64,000 bases of DNA from Xiphophorus maculatus (Eukaryota; Chordata; Actinopteri; Cyprinodontiformes; Poeciliidae), in the NCBI RefSeq assembly GCF_002775205.1, contig NC_036461.1, forward strand, positions 8,283,015-8,347,014. Direction: 5' to 3'. The position numbers and the translations under genes are program-made. Shown piece by piece: positions 48,501 through 58,385 of this stretch (positions within the stretch are counted from its first letter, which is position 1; each line of letters begins with the position of its first letter). Under the pieces are notes generated by a model that was given only the letters and a program-made list of their open reading frames with translations, was not told the origin of the DNA and ran no database searches.

Positions 48501-51445
48501 TAGATCCTGTTTTCATTGTGGTTTTCATTTTCCAGTTTTTGTCAGTCAAGTCCAAAATAATAAGCAAACTGAATGCCTTTGATTTCACAAAGAAAACTTG
48601 CAAAACCAATTAAAGTTTTTTTTATCTACTAATCTGTTCCTACAAACAACAAAAAAATCTGACTACTTTATTTATTTAATTAAAAATAATTTGCGCTTAG
48701 TTTACTATCATGTAGGTAAAAAAAAAAAAAAATCACAACATATTTTGGTGATTCTAGGTTTTAGCTGATCATCTGGGTCCACAAGAGAAAAGGTTTAGAC
48801 AGCCCTGTTATGAACTATCCAGTTTATTCTCCCAAAGCCATTTCCTGTTATTGTTTGGTTGTGTTTTAGAGCAGCATGGGTAACCAGAAAGTCAGTGCCA
48901 AACTGAACAAGAACACCAGTTGTAAAACTTTGTTTCCACATGAGAATGCCATGCTACGTTGCAGTGAAGCGAGTTTGTTTGATAAATGTTCAGTTCCACG
49001 CTGAACTGCTGTGCCTTTAGACGCTAACAAACAGGATTATTTGATTGCCGCTGAAATCCTGAATCAAGTGAGAATGGTGAAAACACTTTACTTTTATTTC
49101 TGCGTAAATTGGCCTGCTTACATCCCAAATGTTTACTCCAGCATTAGTGAAGACGGAGGTGACGCAACACAGTAGTAAAGATGCCTCTGGCCCAACGCTT
49201 TTGAAACCTGTTTTTAACTTCAAGCCGACGCTGAGCTTTCAAAAACAATCAATTTCTCAGTTTCATCATGTTCAATGGTTATTTTTCTCGTTCATAATTC
49301 CAGGGGTAAATACATTTTAAAATTGTAAACTTTATTAAGGGTTTTAATGAGCTGAATGAACGATTTGTTGTGCAGATTGGCCGTTCCACGGAAAATCCCA
49401 TAGATTTTGTGGTTACTGACACCGTAGCAGGAGGCCAGGATGGAGAGGAGACTCAGATCACCCAGAGCACCATCTCTCGCTTCGCCTGCAGAGTCGTCTG
49501 CGAGCGCAACCCCCCCTACACCGCTCGCATCTATGCAGCTGGATTTGACTCCTCCAAAAACATCTTCCTAGGGGTAATTACTAGTTGCTGTTAATTTATG
49601 GGGTTTCACAAACTTCTACATCAGTTCATGGGACGAAAGTATTTTTTTAATATAATAAAATACTATTTTACTGCATTAGGAAAAAGCAGCAAAGTGGAAG
49701 AACCCTGATGGTCACATGGATGGGCTGACGACCAATGGGGTGCTTGTAATGCACCCTAAAGGAGGCTTCATGGAAGAGTCCAAGCCCGGCGTCTGGAGAG
49801 AGATTTCCGTTTGCGGAGATGTCTACACTCTGAGAGAGACCCGCTCAGCGCAGACCCCAGGAAAACTGGTGTGTATACATACAACAACTGCAAACTTATA
49901 TCTCATGAATTTTATTTGTATTTTATGTGTTTGACCAACATAAAGTAGCCCCCTTGGAATAATTTTATGCAGCCCGCATATTAAGAATGGTACAAATTTG
50001 ACCCTCTAAGCTGATAAGATGATGCTTTATACATTTTTATGATGATACCTAAAATATTTGCTACAACAAAAAATATTTTTTCTTTTATTAGCCATGTTTT
50101 TTACTTTGATTTTAATATCATTGAAGTCTGGCTCAACAGACTTGAGCGCCCAGCCATTAAACTTGGCTAAAGACATCATGGATTTTAGAAGAAAGTTCCC
50201 GTCTCTGTTCCTGAGATTACACTGAAAATCAAACCAACAAAAAAGAAAACTTTCTACCAAAAAAGTTAGCAACCTATACACCTTTCCTTTATTTAGATAA
50301 ACATCTGAGACTGTTTTCAATAAATAGTTCTCTTTTACTTTGTTTCATGGAAATATTGCATGCTTCAATCAGAAAAATTAAAGATTTCTAATAAAATTAC
50401 ACAGCATTTTTAACTAAGAAAAGGCTGCAGTCATTGTTCTGCTTGAAAGTAGGAAAGGTAGCAAACATTGATCTCGAACTTCTCACAGGTTTTATTAGGT
50501 ATTTTTTATGTAACTGAATAGCTATGTGTAATACGCCTCGTTAGAACGTCACTGAAGAAGTGTGATTTTTATTACTAAACTGCACACATTAACTGCATTT
50601 ATTCATATTTTCATTTATTTATTGATGCTCTAATTGAACAAAGAATTGAGAAAATTGTAAAACAACATTGACAATTTTGGGGGATTTAAAATATCATCAT
50701 TTGGAATTTATCATGACAGCAATAAATCAAAATTCTTATCACAATACAATAAATGCCCAACCCTAATGTGCAGTTTCACAGTGCTGTTTGTGTGTTGGTC
50801 TATCACATAAAATACTCATTTAAAACACTGAAGTTTGTCAGTAGGATTTTGTCTCCCTTTTTTCAGGTGGAGAATGAGAGTAACGTGCTGCAGGACGGCT
50901 CTCTGGTGGACCTATGTGGGGCCACTCTGCTGTGGCGCACCGCAGAGGGTCTCTTTCACACTCCCACCCAGAAGCACCTGGAGGCCCTGAGGCAGGAGAT
51001 CAACGCGGCACGGCCCCAGTGCCCCGTGGGTCTCAACACGCTCGCCTTCCCCAGCATGCAGCGCAGTCGGGCCCTCTCCTCTCTGGAGGACAAGCAGCCG
51101 TGGGTCTACCTGGCGTGCGGGCACGTGCACGGCTACCACAACTGGGGCCACCGCTCCGAGCGGGAGCCCAACACCCAGCGGGAATGCCCCATGTGCCGGG
51201 TGGTGGGACCCTACGTCCCACTGTGGCTGGGCTGCGAGCCCGCCTTCTACGTGGACACGGGCGCGCCCACTCACGCCTTTGTGCCGTGTGGACACGTGTG
51301 CTCGGAGAAGTCGGTCAAGTACTGGTCAGAGATCCCTCTGCCCCACGGCACCCACGCGTTCCACGCCGCCTGCCCCTTCTGTGCCACGCAGCTCGGCCCC
51401 TCTCAGGGCTGGTCCAAGCTGATCTTCCAGGGCCCGGTGGACTGA
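33519..51445 (+). CDS. peli2: peli2, Pellino E3 ubiquitin ligase
   Basis: Pellino proteins are E3 ubiquitin ligases that bind phosphorylated IRAK kinases downstream of Toll/IL-1 receptors and attach Lys63- or Lys48-linked ubiquitin. Exons 33519-33595, 42058-42187, 46490-46591, 49376-49573, 49680-49868 and 50867-51445 join in one frame to 424 residues; human PELI2 is about 420. The start MFSSSQEEHCAPSKDPVKYG matches the PELI2 form (MFSPGQEEHCAPNKEPVKYG) better than PELI1. Residues of roughly 13-275 make the winged FHA-type domain (QHSISYTLSR, GRSTENPIDFVVTDT, AAGFDSSKNIFLG). The C-terminal RING-like domain keeps its Cys/His pattern: CGH at 316-318, CPMC at 339-342, CGHVC at 373-377 and CPFC at 401-404. 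A short insertion, MQRSRALSSLED, precedes it. Introns 1 and 2 are 8.5 and 4.3 kb. Confidence 0.95.
34565..34905. mobile_element. hAT-like MITE (GGGATGCAACGAT type)
   Basis: The left end is CTAGGGATGCAACGATTGCA and the right end ATTGATTGGCACACTCCTA; the interior contains TGGCCGATCAACTT and ATTGGCCAGCCAATTGATTG. This form is widespread in fish genomes. It is non-coding. Confidence 0.6.
35113..35930 (+). mobile_element. Sleeping Beauty-type Tc1 relic
   Basis: The left end CAGACTGGATATTTACATAC and GTCAGTTAGGATTAACTAAA resemble the long terminal repeat of salmonid-type Tc1 elements. Internally, GGAGCATCATGTTGTGTGGG and AACATCTCAAGACATCATCC belong to the transposase gene. Stops and a missing right end make it inactive. 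Confidence 0.7.
36830..37440. promoter_or_regulatory. GC-rich island in peli2 intron 1, candidate enhancer
   Basis: A stretch clearly richer in GC and CpG than the surrounding intron, with paired GATA-like sites (GATAAAG near 37110 and AGATAGC near 37130), CCGCGGCGG and GGGATTGGC (CCAAT reverse). Frames across it have no family match. A regulatory role is inferred from composition only. Confidence 0.35.
37629..38093 (-). mobile_element. non-autonomous hAT-like element, copy 2
   Basis: It begins GGGGCTGAAATGATTAATCA and ends AATCGTCAGTTGCAGTCC, the reverse orientation of the copy at 7662-8075. The core is AT-rich and non-coding. Confidence 0.65.
38180..38870 (-). mobile_element. Tc1-like relic (second family)
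   Basis: The minus strand holds broken transposase blocks: GGCTTTGACTAGGCCTTG, CTACCACCACTATATTTTAA, CTTGCCAGTCCACAGAATAT and GGTAAATGTGAGACGA. It belongs to the same family as 27930-28740. Confidence 0.65.
39980..40285. mobile_element. hAT-like MITE and LINE tail fragment
   Basis: The ends GGAGTGTCGGACTATTTTCA and GGATTGAGTTTGACATATG are imperfect inverted repeats, with GAGGGCCACATATATAAATT inside. A LINE-tail-like GCACTATACAAATGAAACTG occurs at about 40160. Edges are approximate. Confidence 0.5.
41062..41648. mobile_element. non-autonomous hAT-like element, copy 3
   Basis: It shares ATACATTAAAAGATG and the AATCAATTAATCACGATTGT end region with the copy at 7662-8075, but the outer ends are eroded and the core is longer. 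Confidence 0.6.
42058..42187 (+). CDS. peli2: peli2 coding exon 2
   Basis: The acceptor GTGACAG ends at 42057. The exon encodes YNGSLPNGDRGRRKSRFALL and KPSTVHILNTPQDSK, with donor GTACAG. The Arg/Lys-rich RRKSRFAL stretch is a Pellino signature. Confidence 0.94.
42742..44110 (-). mobile_element. Tc1-like relic split by a nested hAT-like element
   Basis: The left part (42742-42851) has AAGTATTTTTACTCCTTGAA and TCACATTTTGTCAGGTTACA. The right part (43524-44110) holds CTCCACCTGAGCTGTGAATT, TCTGTGAGATGTTCAAAGCG and GATGCTGTTTGTTCACTGAT in the order of a minus-strand transposase. The break coincides with a CTTTACTC/GTTTACTT duplication. Inactive. Confidence 0.75.
42852..43523. mobile_element. 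non-autonomous hAT-like element (nested), copy A
   Basis: The terminal repeats are CAGGGATGTCCAAAGTGTGG (left) and AAGTTTGGACACCGCTG (right), and the flanks 42844-42851 and 43524-43531 match at 6 of 8 bases, the hAT target-duplication length. It is 672 bases without a coding frame. A relative lies at 48172-48807. Confidence 0.75.
44270..45120. promoter_or_regulatory. GC-richer block in peli2 intron 2, candidate enhancer
   Basis: GC/CpG-richer, repeat-free DNA containing CAGATAATGAGAAGC, TGATTAAATATATG and GACCCACTTTC-type motifs. Overlapping frames on both strands have no family match, so they are judged composition shadows. Regulatory function is inferred. Confidence 0.3.
45143..45199 (+). 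other. peli2: candidate alternative last exon of peli2 (intronic poly(A))
   Basis: A strong acceptor (pyrimidine tract plus TGTTCCAG, ending 45142) is followed in the peli2 frame by eight codons, EFVPHCAT, then TAA at 45167-45169. AATAAA occurs at 45178-45183 and 45194-45199, with TTTTTGTTGTACTTTTGTCTG-type T/GT-rich sequence just after. A GTAATG donor at 45171 would instead make a 28-base stop-containing cassette. No transcript evidence is available here. Confidence 0.35.
45486..45790. mobile_element. Tc1-like terminal fragment
   Basis: It begins GTGCCTGGCAAAAGTATTCA, continues with CACATTAAAACCACAAACTT and includes AGTTGCCTTCAGAAGTCGAC and CCACCTGTGTGATTT. It is a truncated or internally deleted copy of the main Tc1-like family. 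Confidence 0.65.
46490..46591 (+). CDS. peli2: peli2 coding exon 3
   Basis: The acceptor TTCTTTCAG follows a pyrimidine-rich stretch. The exon encodes AVNCKGQHSISYTLSRHQTV and KDTDMFQ, the core beta strands of the FHA-type fold. The donor is GTGAAC at 46592. Length is 102 bases, phase 0. Confidence 0.94.
47374..48064. mobile_element. internally deleted Tc1-like element
   Basis: The left end is GTGCCTTGCAAAAATATTTA and the right end AATAATTTTGCAAGGTGCTG, imperfect inverted repeats about 690 bases apart. The core is AT-rich with no transposase frame, so it would have depended on another copy. Confidence 0.65.
48172..48807. mobile_element. non-autonomous hAT-like element, copy B
   Basis: AGTTCAAAGTGAGGCCCGGG and CAGCCCCTGGACTGATTTTG match the left part of the element at 42852, and AGGTTTAGACAGCCCTG its right end. 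The two copies appear to be one family. Confidence 0.65.
49376..49573 (+). CDS. peli2: peli2 coding exon 4
   Basis: It encodes IGRSTENPIDFVVTDT through AAGFDSSKNIFLG, 66 residues of the FHA-type domain with the conserved Arg of GRS and the QSTISRFACR block expected to touch phosphopeptide. The donor is GTAATT at 49574. Confidence 0.94.
49680..49868 (+). CDS. peli2: peli2 coding exon 5
   Basis: It encodes EKAAKWKNPDGHMDGLTTNG through REISVCGDVYTLRETRSA, almost unchanged from the human protein. The acceptor GCATTAG ends at 49679 and the donor is GTGTGT at 49869. The intron before it is just 106 bases. Confidence 0.94.
49869..50866 (+). other. peli2: peli2 intron 5
   Basis: AT-rich. 50620-50766 repeats the right part of the element at 12355-12810, and 50775-50840 resembles a Tc1-like end (GTGTTGGTCTATCACATAAA). 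Nothing else is recognised. Confidence 0.5.
50620..50766. mobile_element. hAT-like repeat, copy B (right part)
   Basis: It shares GATGCTCTAATTGAACAAAG-like, TTGGAATTTATCATGACAGC and AATAAATCAAAATTCTTATC with 12640-12790 and ends AATGCCCAACCCTA, equivalent to ATACCCAGCCCTA in that copy. Confidence 0.6.
50867..51445 (+). CDS. peli2: peli2 last coding exon with RING-like domain
   Basis: The acceptor TTTTTCAG ends at 50866 and TGA is at 51443. It encodes the end of the FHA wing (QDGSLVDLCGATLLWRTAEG) and the whole catalytic RING-like domain, with Cys/His pairs CGHVHGYHNWG, CPMC, CGHVC and HAACPFC. Its GC content is far above that of the rest of the gene, which also makes long spurious frames on the other strand. 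Confidence 0.95.
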   Translation: MENESNVLQDGSLVDLCGATLLWRTAEGLFHTPTQKHLEALRQEINAARPQCPVGLNTLAFPSMQRSRALSSLEDKQPWVYLACGHVHGYHNWGHRSEREPNTQRECPMCRVVGPYVPLWLGCEPAFYVDTGAPTHAFVPCGHVCSEKSVKYWSEIPLPHGTHAFHAACPFCATQLGPSQGWSKLIFQGPVD

Positions 51446-52204
51446 TCCGAGGATCCCTGCTGCCGGAACGTTCTGGGAAACCGATCAGATAAAAACCGTG
51501 CTTCATTTTTGCAAACCAGCCTTGAAATGGAATGAGTTTGGTTGAGTTTTGGCTGTTTACGTGGATCCCGTTCAACAGGGAGCCATTACAATTGTTTAGG
51601 AGCTTTTCGGATGGAGTGAGAGAGTGCTCTGTCCAGACAACCAGTTGTTTTATCCAAGGCTTCATTGTCAGGGTGTTTCGCCACACCATCAGATTACTCT
51701 TAAACAAATGACTTATTTCTCCCACCAGGTGTCTTTGGGTCTGTTGGGAAAGGAAACAGTTGTTTAGTTTCTGATGGGATGGAGTTTTCACAGAGCCAGA
51801 CAGCTGGACTGTTGGCTGGGAGAAAAGCCAGGAGGAACTTTGGGTTTAATGGCTAAATAGCCAAAAATAAATAAATAAAAAATGCCTCCAATCGGTCCTC
51901 TTGGCTGTAAACTCTTAATGGCATCCAAATCACGTAACTCGCTAGAAGTGGCTTCCATTCACCGAACAAACTTTGAGTTGTACAGAGATGAAATCCAGTG
52001 CCTGAGATCCTGATTTAAAAAAAAAGCGGGAATATTTTTATTAGAAATTGAAAATATATATATTTTGTGGAAGGTAAAGAAAGAGATGACAACCCACGTG
52101 TGCTTTACTACACTTAGGTTGTTGGAATGTTTTGTAACCCAAATGTTAATATATTTTTCTCCTTCATATATAATGTGTGTGAGAATGAATGCATGTAATA
52201 TGGT

Positions 52205-52230
52205 GTGTCTGTGTGTGTGTGTGTGTGGGT
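52205..52230. repeat. (GT)n microsatellite
   Basis: A short TGTG run of about 26 bases with one interruption. Confidence 0.85.
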
Positions 52231-52691
52231 TGGATTGTGTGGCCCTGCATCATTTCACCCCGACCGCTTCTTATGATCTCACATGCCAACCCAAACTGCT
52301 AGCAGAGATGTCGCAGGAATTAAAAGAAGGTCACCGGGTTTCAGAATGATGGTGTGGGAATCCACCGAATCCTTTCTGCTGGTGCTCTAATTATATGACC
52401 TGCTTTCTCAGTTAATGTCAGGCCCGCTCACAGTCAAATGTGACATTTTGGCTTTACAACTGACACCTACGTTGCTGATCAGCTTTGCACTGCTGTTAGC
52501 TTTATCCTGTACTGGGTCTGATCCAAGGCTGTTAAACCCTGGCCATGTTCTCAGTAGCATCGTGAGATTATAATGCAAGATGGAACGGCCACCGTTTTAG
52601 TGATCCAAAGTGTTTCTGTGAACCCAAACTCCTGCAATGACTGACCACTGACAGGTCGGAATTATAGCAAAGTCTGTTCTGTACCTTAGCG

Positions 52692-53682
52692 CAGGGTTCC
52701 TACACGCTCCCAAAGACTGTGAAAGTGTCAAATTAGCTTTTAAAGTGAAAAAGTATGGAGCAAAATGAGTATGGAAAACCGTTGTATCCATGTTCCATTT
52801 GCCAGACAATGAGAATACGATTTTGTAATGACTTGCTCTAAGAACGTGGAGTAAATTTGAGATGTATGAAAGTAGTCGTATGCCATCACAACTCATTTTA
52901 TTTTAAATTTTTAGAGTTTACAAGCTGACTATCTCCTATTTTTATTAGATAAAATAATTTTCTTGCGATAAGAACCAGCTGCTAACATGACTGTTCTGAT
53001 TGCTAAGTTGACATACTTATCTATTGTTTCAGACAATCCGACTTTTAATATATCATGGTGTTTCAGTGAGATGGTTTACTTGAAAAACCAACAAAAATAT
53101 CAAAACCTCATCATCTCAGTAACATTTTTTATAACATTAGAAAACTAGCACCCTTGTGATCTTGTGGTAAGAAATTAACGAAAAACTTGCTGACCCAAAG
53201 TTAATATTTATTTATCTCAAGATGTTGAGATGATAAAACATCACTGTCAGAAACAAACTAGGTATTTCCATTTTGATTTTGTTACACTAATGCAACAAAA
53301 CCAACTTGGGGTCTTGTTATTTTAAAGTAATGAGAAATTAATAATGGTGTCACTACAAGTTTGAGATAACAACTTGAGATAACTCGTACTGTCAAAATTG
53401 ATACTTACAGTTTCACTGCAAAAAAGTTTGGAGTTGGTTGCATCAGGATCAGATGTGTAAACCACATAGATAAAAGATATTTTGGGCTACTTAGAGTGAT
53501 TACGTGCAGCTTTTAGTTTGTATTGCTGATACTAAACCTCAAATTGGAAAAAGAAAAAAAAAAACAACAACTAGTAAATCGCATTAAACTTTTAGACCCA
53601 ACTGTCTGACCTAATCTGGAAATTGAGACATTTGATAATCTGACTCTTGAGTTTTAAAGTGGAAGAATGTGTAGGAACCCTG
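52692..53682. mobile_element. non-autonomous hAT-like element with 15-base TIRs
   Basis: The left end CAGGGTTCCTACACG (52692-52706) and the right end TGTGTAGGAACCCTG (53668-53682) are inverted repeats matching at 14 of 15 bases. The 991-base element has no transposase frame. I did not find a clean 8-base target duplication. Confidence 0.75.
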
Positions 53683-54399
53683 TCTGTCTGGAATAACAAT
53701 GTTATCCTGCTTTATGCCAAATTTAGTAAATGATGTTGTGGTAAAGTCGTCCAGAACAAAGTAGCAGAGGAACTAAAACAGAAGAATCTGGGAGAAATGG
53801 CTTGAAAACACTGTTCCCATATGTGAAAATCTCATCAGTTCTGCTTGTAGTAGAGCATTAAGAAGGTGGGATGTTGACTGCATTCAAGTAAACTTCCAGG
53901 TTGAATCATAAAGAATAAAATTAATTCAGGTATCGCTACAGGGGAAAAAAATTCAATGTTTATTTTTTATCATTTGGGATTTTCCACAGAGAAACCATCT
54001 AAACATTCTTGTAATTCTTTACAAATACCAGCAGCATTACTTCTACTTCATACCACTAAGAACCTCTTGGTTTCTGCTTATTTCATGTAACTGCCACGCA
54101 AGGTGATGCACTAAGCCTAGAACTGTACAGTAGCATTCCCCTCTAACGGTTTTAAGCTCAAACACTGTGCCCATTGCTTGAGACCGTATTCTGTAACAGC
54201 TGCAGCGTAGCCGCCTCAAACATTCCTCCTCGGTAAACATGGGTGGGGCTTGCAGTTTCTCCCAAGGGCTCGTTCTATGAAATTTGTATTTTTTATTTCT
54301 ATTTTTTTCCTGCAGGAATTCTGTACACAAGCCATAGAACACACCGAAGCTCCTGATGCCTCCTTTGCAAAGAATAAAAATATTTTTTAAATAACAAAC

Positions 54400-57300
54400 C
54401 GGAGTGAGTTGGGCTTCTTTCTCTGACTGTCAGATTGTATTTTATACTTGTGGTTAATGGCCGGCGGCTGCGGGGCATTTGATCCACTGATTTAAAGAGC
54501 TGTGTGTATTTGAAGAAGATTTGTTGGTTTTCTTATTCAGCCCTCGCCTTTGAACTCCAGATGTCTGTGCTGTGTTCACTCAGCCAACACAGCAGTAATG
54601 TTTAATCATACTTACACATGTGTTTCATCATGCGTCTGTGTGAGCATTGTACCTACTATCTTGCTTGCGAGTGCTGGCTCTACATGTTGATAACTCTTAT
54701 CAGGATATTTTTACTACAGATAAGCCAAAAGAATGTTCTTGAAGTTTGTTTTCTGCACATTTCTTCGTTTTATGGGAATCCGTTCTCCTTGCTGCGCATT
54801 TCCCACAGAGGCCACAGGAGGGCACTGTTTCCTCAACAATAGAGCTGTTGGCACTGCGCCTAGAGGCATCCAACAGCCGCAGCAAAAAGATGAAAGTTTT
54901 TATGTGCGCATAAATTCATCACATAAATACATTAGAAACAAGAAAAAGAGAATTATCTGCACATGGCTAAAAATCCTGCAAATACGCAACTAAAGGAGAT
55001 GCATGTCAGCTGTATATTTAAAGGTATTACAGATTAGTCTTTTGCATTTTCAAGGCTTTTACAGCTAATTTAATTACGGAGTGCTTTTATTCCCCGTTTA
55101 ACTGCTGTCATGTTCCCAAGAAATGCCAGATGTATACATATAGAGGTTTGCCATGTTTCGCTTTTATGTTTAAATTCCCTTAAAAAAGAAAAAGCAACAC
55201 AAGATGCTGACAATGACATTTCCAATCATTCTTATTTGACTCCATCTCCCCCTATAATAAGGGCACATGAAAGCGACTTAAATACACTGCATGCCGGTTC
55301 GGCGCTGGGAGAGGACTGGAGCTGTGCAGTGGCATGCGTCCTGATTAACATTTCTCCAGCAGATGGGAAATGGGTTCACATGTCTGCACACTTGCCTGAA
55401 TGACAGAAGAGACGGCGAAGGTGACAGCATGCTAATTTTGGGATCACTCAGTGACTTCTCTGCCTTAAGCAGGGCAGGGTTATGCAAATTTAGTGGAATA
55501 GTGGTGGTTTTCTTTTTTTATTGAGAAAGTTTGCATGCAGGACTGATGCTGCTGTTTATAAATGCACAAGAGCTAGAGCTGTTTAGTAATTTAGCAGCAT
55601 TATTTTTCTTACTTTTTCTACTTGGTTTGGTCATATTCTTACAGAAAACTGATATAAATGATGATTAAGCATTCTTTCTTTTTGAAAACAGCAAAAAGAT
55701 TATTTTAGATATTGCACCAAATCCAGGCACTCGGGGTGTACTGTCATTACTGCTCCAGCACACCTAATTCAAATGCCAGGAACGTCTCCTCTGCAGGCCA
55801 ATCAGTACTGAAGAATCAACCTTCCATTCACTGAATGTATAGCAGCTGGGAAACAGGTAAAACCAGAAACACAGTAGGTCTTAAGGACCAGGACTGAAAA
55901 CCGCTGGTTTAGAGTATGACGAAAGATATGGAGTGGATTTAGCAAACAGATGAGACAAGGTCTTATCTTATAACTTCTAATAGAAAACCAGTTAGAAGCT
56001 GTAAAAAAAAAACTAAACCCAAAAAACTTAGAACTGGAAAGCAATGAAAGATAGCAGCTCTAAACATCATGCATATTCATGTTAAATTGGTTCAGTCAAA
56101 GTTCAGTCCTAAATCTGATAGAAAACGTAACATTTACAAGACACTACACCCTATGACAGAAACAAAACATAATGTAATTCTATAAAAACACGAACTAAAG
56201 ACATCACAAGTATGCAATCTTAAAAAATACTTATTCATCATTAACTCAGATAAAACACTTTGGATCTGTGAAGGAGCTCTGATCCTGAAGGAGGTAGGAG
56301 CTATATCTAGGATAAAATGTGTAAGACTGTTTCAGCTCCCCTCACAATCTTCTGCAGGGCACATACAACCCAAGCCCAAGTTACTACTGATTTCTCACTG
56401 TTTCAGGCTTGTAATGTATTCGCTGTTTGTAAGCGAACCGGGTTTCTTGTTGTTTTTGTCTTAATGTTGGACAAAAAAAGTGTTCATGTTTCGTTTCAGA
56501 ATCCATATATTTATTTCTAGCTATAGAATAAGAATATCAGAAGCTGTATGCGGTGCCGTTTGAAGAGGATTATGATTATATCACGCCTATTTACTATTTC
56601 ATGTGGTTCTTGATGATGCTTTGTACTCACGCCACTCAGCTTATTACATCTCAATGAATAACAAATGAGTTTCTGGATAAAAGACAAATAACCAGAAACG
56701 AATACATCATCAGAACATATGGTGGGGAGCAGAGGTTTGGAAAATCAAGCATTAAATTCAAACATTAAAGCAGTTCCTCTTTGAGCACCTCATGTCCTTT
56801 TTGTGGTCTTCTGCTCTTACAGAGGTACATGTGGCGTCTTGCCTACTCATCCAAACAAGGGGCCAAATGACTTTAATTATGGAGTAATTGCAGAGTCTGG
56901 TGTTAATTAAATCTTTATCAGTTAATGTAAGTGGATTTCTCCCACATGGAAACCACGCAGCGACATGCTGTCTTGCTCTCCCCCTCCTCTTTTCTGCTCA
57001 GGCTAAATTTCCTGTTTGAGGCCGCCGTTGAGTCGCCGCATACTCGGACTCTGACGTTTTTCCACCACCGGGCCTCCCAGAAATGATTGGGATTAGCAGG
57101 AAACGGCAAAAGGGGGTGGTTTCGCCAACTCTGTAGCCAGCTGTGTCTTAAAAACACCGTAACAAACATGATAGGACCGATGTGAGGGAGTATCCCGCGC
57201 TGGAAAATGAGATACACGATTTATCTGGGGTTCCTGGAGTTTGACAAAATTGAATCCTCTCATTTTAATTGCTCTCGACGAGGTGTGCTGCCCTGGGCCA

Positions 57301-57680
57301 TGGAAACGTGAGCTCTGTGTGTTGTCCCTTGTTCTCTACAGACTATTATACTCCATTGTGCAAAACACAGATTATGAATTGCCGTATCCCTGTCATCTAT
57401 CTTATTTAGGATCATTTAGGTAGCCACATGTTACAAAGGAACAGCAGTCAGCCCTGTTATTATGTGTGTTTGAGTCCCCGGTTTCCTGTAATGAGAACAG
57501 GATCACAAAGGAGAATTAATCTGTCTGAAGTCTCATTCGCTGGTTCAAGGCCTCACTATGTGGACCTTTTTATCCACAATAATAGAATGATAATGTGTGT
57601 GTTTTTTAACTCTTTCAAAAACACACATATGAAAAGTCTTCCACAGATGACGGAGCCATTTTGTCCTTTGCACTGATACA
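54400..57680. other. downstream intergenic DNA, no gene seen
   Basis: Contains a dispersed repeat (55730-55912) and homeodomain-site-rich, repeat-free DNA around 56860-57240. No splice-supported coding segment was recognised. Confidence 0.45.
55730..55912. mobile_element. short dispersed repeat, probably hAT-like
   Basis: GCTCCAGCACACCTAATTCA near the left and AAGGACCAGGACTGAAAACC plus GCTGG at the right match a repeat type common in fish genomes. The class is not certain. Confidence 0.5.
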
Positions 57681-57683
57681 AAT

Positions 57684-58385
57684 TGAGCCTTGCAAAGGTT
57701 TTCAGGTTTAATATTTAGTACTAAAGAAATAGTAACACCCTTCACAAGTTAGTTAATGTAACCACTAAGCAGACACACATATTGCAATGTTTACCACCTG
57801 TTCTATGGAAAAGCATTCATACCCTTTAGGAAACTGACCATCTCAACTTAATGTATAATTGCTTTGAGCACCCACGTATTTACAGTTTTGACAATTCTGT
57901 CAAAAATCAGTCAGATTGGATGGAAAGTGTTGATAATATTAAGATATGTCACATATCCTCAGATAGATTTATGTCTGTAGTTTGACTAGGCCATTCTAAC
58001 ACAAGCTTATCCTTTGATCAGCACCATTAAATTGTAACTCTGACTGTATGTTTAGGGCTATTATCTTGCTGGAAGATGTACCTTCTCTCCAATCCCAAGT
58101 TTTTTGCAGCCTGTTCCAGATTTCGCTCCAGGGGTAACCGTGTATTTATTTCTTACCCGGCTTGTAAGCTTAGGTGGACGACCATGTCTCGGTAGGTTTG
58201 CAGTTGTGTCAAATACTTTCCATTTTCAGATACCAGACTGAACAGTCCTCTGTAAGATGTTCAAATTCCAAACTCAATTTTTCAAAAATGTATTACTATT
58301 TTGCTTTTTAATGAAGGCAGAAGCATCGATTAGCCCTCAAAAAGCTCACATGGTTGACATTTAGCAATTGGAAACACAAATATTT
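57684..58385 (-). mobile_element. decayed Tc1-like element
   Basis: Minus-strand transposase blocks are recognisable: CAGTCAGATTGGATGGAAAG, TTTGACTAGGCCATTCTAAC, GTATGTTTAGGGCTATTATC and TTAGGTGGACGACCATGTCT. Deletions and stops are frequent. Confidence 0.75.

Larger units (their letters stand above)
46592..49375 (+). other. peli2: peli2 intron 3
   Basis: AT-rich intron with a deleted Tc1-like element (47374-48064) and a hAT-like element (48172-48807). Nothing exon-like is supported elsewhere. Confidence 0.55.
51446..54390 (+). other. peli2: probable peli2 3'UTR (end uncertain)
   Basis: Sequence after the stop. Possible poly(A) signals are in 51866-51885 (AAATAAATAAATAAAAAA), near 53914, and AATAAA at 54373 followed by GT-rich DNA near 54500. 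A long UTR would contain a GT microsatellite (52205-52230) and a hAT-like element (52692-53682). Which signal is used cannot be told. Confidence 0.4.

Noticed and set aside
50912..51295. 127-codon minus-strand frame over the peli2 last exon
   Set aside because: It is the complement of a GC-rich coding exon with clear Pellino RING-like motifs; the frame is a composition artefact.
50914..51492. 192-codon + strand frame overlapping peli2
   Set aside because: It is the second frame of the same GC-rich exon, with no start context or splice support and Arg/Pro/Gly-rich filler sequence.
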